Of a stretch of DNA of 6,274 nt, positions 1-6,000 are shown in pieces. Every line of letters begins with the position of its first letter. The first letter of the stretch is position 1. Position numbers and translations under genes: made by a program. The notes below the pieces were generated by a model, which worked only from the letters and a program-made list of their open reading frames with translations, had not been told where the DNA came from and searched no databases. Source of the stretch: Balneolales bacterium (lineage in GTDB: Bacteria > Bacteroidota > Rhodothermia > Balneolales > Balneolaceae); contig JAURMN010000176.1 of assembly GCA_030830725.1 (NCBI GenBank), positions 1 to 6,274 of the forward strand, written 5' to 3'.

Positions 1-2
1 TC

Positions 3-68
3 CCCACGAAAGTAACCGAATTAAACTTCAAAGAAGCCATCTTTAACTTCAAACCTCTAATTCTCTGA
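3..68 (+). CDS. possible 3' end of an upstream gene (partial)
   Basis: The frame starting at base 3 is open from the window edge to a TGA at 66-68. It would encode 21 residues beginning PTKVTELNF and ending FNFKPLIL. The stop lies only two bases before the ATG of the next small gene, a spacing typical of genes in one operon, and the residue mix looks protein-like. Nothing identifies a family, and 21 open codons can occur by chance. Another frame also ends nearby (TAA at 13-15, giving SPRK), so the upstream gene could equally end there. The call is an inference from spacing. Confidence 0.3.
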   Translation, partial: PTKVTELNFKEAIFNFKPLIL

Positions 69-70
69 CA

Positions 71-202
71 ATGGAACCACTCACCGACCAACCTTGGGAA
101 ATCCCTACCTGGCTTTATGCCATCTTCGCCATCGGACTCGCTCTACTTTACTCTTGGCTATTCCCCCGCCTGCAAGAATGGATGGCCAATCGAGGGAAGT
201 GA
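71..202 (+). CDS. small single-pass membrane protein, 43 aa, unknown function
   Basis: This short frame begins at the first ATG after an in-frame TAA (44-46) and stops at TGA 200-202. The protein starts MEPLTDQPWEIP. Residues 12-32 (PTWLYAIFAIGLALLYSWLF) form one continuous hydrophobic stretch long enough to cross a membrane, followed by an amphipathic, positively charged tail, RLQEWMANRGK. The acidic N-terminus and basic C-terminus suggest N-out/C-in topology. It starts 2 bp after a possible upstream stop and ends 29 bp before hutI, so it may be in the same operon. Small one-helix proteins sometimes accompany solute symporters, and a histidine or imidazolone transporter upstream of hutI would make sense, but that is speculation because the upstream gene is not visible. 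It has no clear Shine-Dalgarno. I do not recognise the family. Confidence 0.5.
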   Translation: MEPLTDQPWEIPTWLYAIFAIGLALLYSWLFPRLQEWMANRGK

Positions 203-231
203 CTTTCGATTTTCAAATCCAGTATAATTTT

Positions 232-1635
232 ATGCGCAAACTCATCGGTCCCTTTACCCAACTGCTCACGATGCGAGGCCTCCCAAATCGAGGCCCTATC
301 GACGATGACCAACTCGAGATCATCTTGGACGGTGCCATTCTAACCGAAGGCTCCATAATTAAGGCTGTAGGTACATTTGAGCAGCTTTACAAAGAGTTTG
401 GAAAAGGCTCATCCGATTCTACCCAAACCTCCAACCTCACCGTCGAATCCCCACCCGCCGGCCAACCCTGGGTCGCCATGCCTGGACTCATCGACGCCCA
501 TACGCACCTTTGCTTCGCCGGATCCCGCGCCAAAGACTACGCCTTACGTGTCTCCGGTGCATCCTACCTTGATATTCTCGCGCAAGGCGGGGGCATCCAT
601 GATAGCGTTCGAGCCACTCGTGCCGCTTCCACCAACCAACTCGTCGAAGCCATCCGCACTCGAGCCCGCCGACATCTGGCCGAAGGCGTCACCACCATCG
701 AAGTCAAAACTGGCTACGCACTCGACAACGACGAAGAAATCCGCCAACTCCGCGCCATCCACGCCGCTGCCACTCAATCCTGTAGCGATCCGCGTTCTGA
801 AAACGCCCAAAATGCCTCCAATTTCACTCAAATCCACACCTCAAACTCCTCCCAATCCCACATAAACCTCACCCCAAACGACCTCCCAACCCTCATTCCC
901 ACATCACTCGCCGCCCACGCCGTCCCCGAAGGCACCACCGCCAAAGAATATCTCGACCACCTCATTCACGACTTGTTGCCTCGCCTTAAAGCCCAAAACC
1001 TGACCCACCGTATCGATATTTTTGTGGAAAAAGAAGCATTTCCGGCCCAGGTGGCACAACCTTTTACCACCGCAGCCCGAAATCTTGGTTTCGATCTGAC
1101 AATCCACGCCGAGCAGTTCACAACCGGTGGCGTCGAACTCGCTACTACAGCGGGCGCCCGTAGCGCTGACCACCTGGAGGCCATCACTCCTGAAAACATT
1201 AAGCTTCTAGCTGCCTCCAATACGGTGGCCACCGCGCTCCCGGGCGCCTCTATGGGCCTGGGGCTGCCATTTGCACCCGGGCGCCAACTTCTCGACGCAG
1301 GCGCCATACTGGCCGTTGCAACCGACTGGAATCCAGGCAGCGCACCCATGGGCAATCTCCTGTTGCAGGCCGCCGTGTATGGCGCCACCCAAAAGCTCAC
1401 CATGGCCGAAACCCTCGCCGCGATTACTACCCGAGCCGCTCAAGCATTGAATTTAATTCATCAGAGTCTTTCACCTGATTCAACTGAAAGTTTTAGCATC
1501 AAAGGTCTTCTGGTCCCAAACGCTGATGCCGACCTGGTTACCTTCCCAACAGATGATTATCGAGAAATCCTTTATCACCAAGGAAGGCTAATACCAAGTC
1601 TTGTATGGATTAGTTCAAACAGAATCGATTCATAA
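232..1635 (+). CDS. hutI: imidazolonepropionase (HutI), EC 3.5.2.7
   Basis: This is a cytoplasmic amidohydrolase-superfamily enzyme that hydrolyses 4-imidazolone-5-propionate to N-formimidoyl-L-glutamate, the third step of histidine degradation. The protein has 467 residues from the ATG at 232, beginning MRKLIGPFTQLLTM. This start is preferred because it matches the usual HutI N-terminus and clears the small gene ending at 202; the frame stays open back to an ATG at 94, but that extension overlaps the small gene and does not resemble HutI. Visible motifs are HTH with H90 and H92 (metal), AGSR at 96-99 (substrate Arg), EVKTGY ending at Y162, AAHA with H229, IHAEQ with H292 (metal), ADHLE near H314, and ATDWNPGS with D365 (metal). 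All expected catalytic elements are present. The protein exceeds the usual ~400-420 residues because of polar insertions near residues 58-79 and 183-219. GC content drops sharply in the last ~65 codons. It is followed by hutG after 27 bp and is probably co-transcribed with it. Confidence in function is high. Confidence 0.96.
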   Translation: MRKLIGPFTQLLTMRGLPNRGPIDDDQLEIILDGAILTEGSIIKAVGTFEQLYKEFGKGSSDSTQTSNLTVESPPAGQPWVAMPGLIDAHTHLCFAGSRAKDYALRVSGASYLDILAQGGGIHDSVRATRAASTNQLVEAIRTRARRHLAEGVTTIEVKTGYALDNDEEIRQLRAIHAAATQSCSDPRSENAQNASNFTQIHTSNSSQSHINLTPNDLPTLIPTSLAAHAVPEGTTAKEYLDHLIHDLLPRLKAQNLTHRIDIFVEKEAFPAQVAQPFTTAARNLGFDLTIHAEQFTTGGVELATTAGARSADHLEAITPENIKLLAASNTVATALPGASMGLGLPFAPGRQLLDAGAILAVATDWNPGSAPMGNLLLQAAVYGATQKLTMAETLAAITTRAAQALNLIHQSLSPDSTESFSIKGLLVPNADADLVTFPTDDYREILYHQGRLIPSLVWISSNRIDS

Positions 1636-1650
1636 ATCTTCATAAATCTT
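1631..1650 (+). repeat. tandem 10-bp duplication at the hutI/hutG junction
   Basis: The 10-mer CATAAATCTT occurs twice head to tail, at 1631-1640 and 1641-1650. The first copy contains the hutI stop codon (TAA 1633-1635). It probably arose by replication slippage in the spacer; it has no hairpin potential and no evident regulatory role. Confidence 0.9.
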
Positions 1651-1662
1651 ATTGAAAAATAC

Positions 1663-2904
1663 ATGGCAACTAATGTGAGTGAAGAAAACTGGATCTCCTG
1701 TTACAGAAAACCGGATCCTTCATTATGGATCGGTCGGACTGATACTCTAAATTCATCACTCGAAACGGCCAGACAGCCACAACGAATTCATGAAGTTGTT
1801 CAACTATTAGATCTCGAGTCCGCAACGGATGAAAATGGAATTCTCAATTTGAACGATCGGCCAGATTCACCAAACTCTCTATTCTTTCCCTCTTTCAGGG
1901 TAGCTATCATTGGTTTTTGTTCCGATCTCGGTATTCAACGAAATAAGGGCAGAGTCGGTGCTGCGGACGCACCCCCGGTGATTCGATCGAGAATGGCGAA
2001 TTTGGCGATTCAAGACCCAAGATTAACCATTCTGGATTCAGGTGATGTTGTTGTAGAAAATGTGGCTAATAAGGCGATTCCAAAATTAGAATACGATCAC
2101 CTAGGAGCTCTGGCACTCCAGAATACATATTCCCTTAAAAACGCCTCTTCACGTGTATATCCTGACCCGTTGAAGCAAGCTCAGGAACTATTATCCGATA
2201 AGATTTCCCTACTCATCCGCCACAAAATATTTACATTAATACTGGGTGGGGGGCATGAGGTGGCCAAACCTCACTATGATGCACTCAAGAGAGCCTTCCC
2301 AGGTCAAAAAATCGGAATCATTAATCTCGATGCGCATTTTGATCTGAGGCAGGACCCGCTTGCCCCGACTTCAGGCACGTCTTTTTATGAAATCTGGGAA
2401 TCTGAAATAGGTCGATTGGAACCAAAATTAGTCCCAAAAAACCTCGACGAGAAACAACAAATAATTGAACCTGTAAAATCTACTGGGTTCCATTACCTAA
2501 CCATTGGTATCCAGTCATTTTCAAATACCCCAGTACTCTATGAAACTGCCAAAAAAACCGGAACTCAATTTATTGAAGCAAAAGATATTCCAATATCTGG
2601 AATAACATCTCAACAAGAGTCTGAGATCCTGACGTTTATGGAAAGTGTGGATAGAATCATGTTAACTATTTGTATGGATGTGTTTCAATCCGCAGTATCA
2701 CCAGGAGTTAGTGCCCCATCCCCCCTCGGCATGTTTCCATCTCAAATCATCCAGATTCTGTCACTTATTCAAAAGTCAGGTAAAGTCATTTCTGCGGATA
2801 TAGCCGAAACAAATCCAATCCTGGATCAAGATGGCAAAACCTCTGCACTGGCCTCGTTTCTAGGCTATCATCTGATTTGCTCTGCAAGATGTATTAATGA
2901 TTGA
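1663..2904 (+). CDS. hutG: formimidoylglutamase (HutG), ureohydrolase family, EC 3.5.3.8
   Basis: This manganese-dependent arginase/agmatinase-fold enzyme hydrolyses N-formimidoyl-L-glutamate to L-glutamate and formamide. It has 413 residues. The N-terminal LWIGRTD (21-27) and GFCSDLGIQRNKGRVGA (84-100) are HutG hallmarks. Metal-site motifs are GGGHE (H198), NLDAHFDLR (D223, H225, D227) and TICMDVF (D339). APTSGTSF (234-241) matches the substrate loop, SPGVSAPSPLG (346-356) the conserved C-terminal loop, and E382 in ADIAETNP fits the conserved Glu after the last strand. The first Asp of the usual DxD pair is Cys337 here. It is longer than the common ~310-350 residues because of insertions near 52-76, 135-168 and 247-274. 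The ATG at 1663 lies 27 bp after hutI, preceded by an A-rich stretch (TTGAAAAATAC) rather than a Shine-Dalgarno. Formimidoylglutamase is favoured over agmatinase or arginase by motif spacing and by following hutI. Confidence 0.93.
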   Translation: MATNVSEENWISCYRKPDPSLWIGRTDTLNSSLETARQPQRIHEVVQLLDLESATDENGILNLNDRPDSPNSLFFPSFRVAIIGFCSDLGIQRNKGRVGAADAPPVIRSRMANLAIQDPRLTILDSGDVVVENVANKAIPKLEYDHLGALALQNTYSLKNASSRVYPDPLKQAQELLSDKISLLIRHKIFTLILGGGHEVAKPHYDALKRAFPGQKIGIINLDAHFDLRQDPLAPTSGTSFYEIWESEIGRLEPKLVPKNLDEKQQIIEPVKSTGFHYLTIGIQSFSNTPVLYETAKKTGTQFIEAKDIPISGITSQQESEILTFMESVDRIMLTICMDVFQSAVSPGVSAPSPLGMFPSQIIQILSLIQKSGKVISADIAETNPILDQDGKTSALASFLGYHLICSARCIND

Positions 2905-2935
2905 TATGAAAATCAGGAGATTGGGATAAAGTTCT

Positions 2936-2945
2936 AAATCGATTT
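2936..2945. repeat. palindrome AAATCGATTT, copy 1
   Basis: This perfect 10-bp palindrome lies 32 bp after hutG, and the same palindrome recurs at 3035-3044. Both are followed by at least one further T and preceded by GTTCT (2931-2935 here; 3025-3029 in copy 2, with a longer gap). The copies are 99 bp apart and flank the proposed promoter. They could be an operator pair, but short AT-rich palindromes are common by chance. Confidence 0.6.
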
Positions 2946-2961
2946 TCTGTTCGATAGTGTG

Positions 2962-2990
2962 TTGTGTTTTTCATTTATGTTATTTATAAT
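2962..2990 (+). promoter_or_regulatory. candidate sigma70-type promoter for the T9SS-cargo gene
   Basis: A perfect -10 box TATAAT lies at 2985-2990, with TTGTGT at 2962-2967 as a partial -35 (TTG conserved) and an optimal 17-bp spacer. Transcription would start near 2997, giving a leader of about 93 nt before the ATG at 3090. The position between two genes of unrelated function fits. It is uncertain because AT-rich intergenic DNA produces such matches by chance, and some Bacteroidota use a different consensus (TTTG / TAnnTTTG). Confidence 0.4.
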
Positions 2991-3024
2991 TCGTTGGGTC
3001 AGAATCCGTTTTAGTTTCTAGCAG

Positions 3025-3059
3025 GTTCTTTCGCAAATCGATTTTTATAAATCAAGAAC
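3025..3059 (+). other. bulged hairpin in the leader of the T9SS-cargo gene
   Basis: GTTCTT (3025-3030) plus GATTT (3040-3044) can pair with the contiguous AAATCAAGAAC (3049-3059). This gives an 11-bp stem with a 9-nt bulge on the 5' side and a TTAT loop (3045-3048). The structure ends 30 nt before the start codon and includes palindrome copy 2. It is not a typical intrinsic terminator because no T-tract follows the stem. It may affect mRNA stability or translation, but no known leader family is recognised. Confidence 0.35.
3035..3044. repeat. palindrome AAATCGATTT, copy 2
   Basis: This is the second exact copy of the palindrome at 2936-2945. It lies inside the leader and partly inside the predicted bulged hairpin, so the DNA repeat and the RNA structure cannot be separated by inspection. 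Confidence 0.6.
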
Positions 3060-3089
3060 TCACAGCAAACGACTTATTCCCTTACTACA

Positions 3090-6000
3090 ATGAAAAAAAT
3101 TGCTACGATACTTTCTGTATTTGCACTCTTTAGTATTGTCCAAATACAAGAATTAAATGCGCAAAACAACTTGACATTTACCTTTCCCCCCGCGATTCAA
3201 GGGGGCGCTGGTGATGAGGTGACGTTCGATGTTAAAATTTCGGACCCGACTGCTCTGAATATCGATCAATTTTTGATTGAATTTACTTATGACAGTCGTT
3301 TTATATCCATCGATAAGAGTGATGTTGCGCCTGGATTTGATACAACTGGCACTTCATTTACCGTAAACAGTACTTATGAAACGGTAGTTGTGAGTTATGT
3401 GGGAACTAATGGAAAAAAACTTGGTGCAGCGGGTCCACTTTTTACAGTTAAAGGTGTTCTAGCCGAGCTTAAATTGGATTCATTGAGTTTGGATTCTCTT
3501 AACAATGACTCAACAGTTTTCGTACCTGGGGACTCCGTTTACTATTTCCCTGGTGATACTGTTGGTATAGCTCCTGACTCTGCCGGATGGTATTATTCTT
3601 CAACCGGTGTTACGCTCAGAAAAATGAATTTCTTTAACGCCGCTAGCCCATCTACCCCCCTTGTATTTACGCCTCCTCTGGAATTACCTAAGTATACACC
3701 AATCTTTCTCAGAAGAGCTACGAAACTCACACAACCATTGACAGCAGCGCCAGCTCCAACTGCATTGCAAGAAGATGTAATCAGTTTATTTAGTGAAGCG
3801 TACACCAACGTTACTGTAGATACATGGAGAACAGGTTGGTCCTCAGGGGTGTTAGAAGATGTTCAAATTGCAGGTAATGCAGTTAAAAAATATTCATCAC
3901 TTGATTTTGTCGGTGTAGAAACAGTTGGCAACAATTTGGTTGACATTTCTGGAATGGAATACTTCCATGTTGATATTTGGACACCAAACATGACTGAAAT
4001 CAAGTTCAAATTAGTTGATTTTGGAGCGAATAAAGCCTACGGTGGAGGCGATGATACTGAACATGAGGTAGTTCTGAATGCGGCTACTGCTCAATCACTT
4101 GGTGTCGGTCAAATCAATTCAAGATGGCATAGCTTAAAAATTCCACTTACTGCATTTACTGGCCTACAAAATAGAAAAGCTATTGCACAGTATATCTTTT
4201 CTGGTAAGCCAGTAGGCGAGGGAATTATCTTTATTGATAACGTTTACTTCAGCCGTGATCCAGTCCCTGTAACATATGAGTTTCCAACACTTTGGACAAT
4301 TGATGCTCCTAAGAGTAACTGGTTTGGAATAGCTAATAATGTTCGTGGTTTGACTTACAACCCAGCTACGGATCACCTCATTGTAGCAAGCCGTGATGGA
4401 GGTTTGAAACCTGTAATTGTTGATGCTGTGAGTGGTGATTCGGTTGGAATGCTCCAAACTACGGGAATCAGTGGAGGAATCTTCCCTTACAATAAAGTTC
4501 GTGCAACAGCTGATGGTCAAATCTTCTCCGCAAACTTAGTATTAGATGGAAAGAATGTAAAAATCTATCGCTGGGAAAATGAATCAGAAGAGCCAGAATT
4601 AGTCTTTTCCGGTGATATGACTAATGGTGTTCGTTTTGGTGATGCTCTTGGAGCGTTTGGTACTGGTGATGATGTCACAGTCCTCTTAAGTGGTACCAAC
4701 CCAGGTACAATTGCTAAATTCTCTTGGGATGGAACAACGATGACTAAGGTCGCCGAATGGACTGTTCCGCAACATGTTGGCCGTGGTGGATTCTCTTACT
4801 CAGTGACCACTGATAATCAAATCATGGCAGCAGGGACAAATGCTTCACCACGTTTCCTAAACCTGTCAGATGGCGCTGAAGGAGCAACATTGAGTATAGA
4901 TGGTGTTGCTCTTGCAGATCTTAAATCTGTGATGTATGTGGACTTTTTCGAACTAGGATCTGAATCCTACGTGATCACTGGTCCTGCATTTACCAACGGT
5001 AAATTCTACTTAGGTAAGTCAACTGGAGCAGGTTATAAACTTATTAAAGAGATAGGTCCTCTTGGTAACAATGCTAATGGAAATAACGCCGGGGCTACTA
5101 TCTTTGATAAGAGAGCTAAACGTCTGTTCCTTATGGATACCAACAACCAGATACACGCTCTGGATATCAGTTCTCTCTTCCCACCAGCGGATGAAGATGG
5201 AGTATACTGGAGTGTCGATGCTCCTAAGAGTAACTGGTTTGGCACAGGGAACAATGTCCGTGGCATGACTTATAATCCTGCTACTGATCACGTGATTGTT
5301 GCAAGCCGCGATGGCGGATTAAAACCGGTTATACTCGATGCAGCAAATGGCGATTCGGTTGGAATGCTCAAAACAACTGGAATCAGTGGTGGAATCTTCC
5401 CATACAATCAAGTTAGAGCTACTGCAGACGGTCAAATTTTCACATCTAACTTGGTATTAGATGGAAAGAATGTAAAAATCTATCGCTGGGAGAATGAATC
5501 AGAAGACCCAGAATTAGTCTTTTCCGGTGAAATGACTAATGGTGTTCGTTTTGGTGATGCTCTTGGAGCGTTTGGTACTGGCGATGATGTCACAGTACTT
5601 CTCAGTGGAAGCAACTCTGGGATAATCGCCGCATTTAATTGGGATGGTGAAACACTTGAAAAAGTTGCAGAAGTCCCAGTAGCGAAAAATGTCGGACGAG
5701 GTGGATTCTCATATGCAGTAACAGAAGACGATCAAATCATGGCTTCCGGAACTTTTGCCACACCACGGTTTTTGAGCCTGGAGGATGGCGAAGAAGGAGA
5801 CAGCTTGGTTATTGATGGTGTCGCTGCCGCAGATCTACAATCCGTAATGTTTGTTGATTTTGCTACCGCTGGAAATAATACGTATGTCGTTGCTGGACCA
5901 GCCTTCACAAATGGTAAGTTCTATGCAGCGAAATCAGATGGAAGTGGATTTAGCTTAATCAAAGAGATTGGTCCTCTTGGAAACAACTCTAACGGAAATA

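Noticed and set aside
223..228. TATAAT just before hutI as a -10 promoter box
   Set aside because: It ends 3 bp before the ATG, so transcription would start inside the coding sequence; no -35 box is evident and the gene fits an operon.
94..231. N-terminal extension of HutI starting at the ATG at 94
   Set aside because: It overlaps the small membrane-protein frame, is Arg/Pro/Leu-rich without resemblance to HutI, and HutI homology begins at MRKLIGPF (232).
377..865. Open frame on the + strand overlapping hutI
   Set aside because: Ser/Pro/Thr-rich shadow frame caused by the C-rich codon usage of hutI; no family resemblance.
544..1443. Several open frames on the - strand opposite hutI
   Set aside because: Antisense shadows in GC-rich coding DNA; they overlap one another and the clearly homologous hutI.
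2905..2960. Intrinsic terminator after hutG
   Set aside because: The best inverted repeat (ATCGA at 2938-2942 with TCGAT at 2951-2955) has only a 5-bp stem and no following T-run, too weak to call.
3593..5291. Open frames on the - strand (3593-3808, 4164-4520, 5019-5291, 5033-5266) and a + strand frame 5062-5268
   Set aside because: All lie inside the continuous frame of the T9SS cargo gene and look like shadow translations; the 5019-5291 region also falls in the repeated modules.
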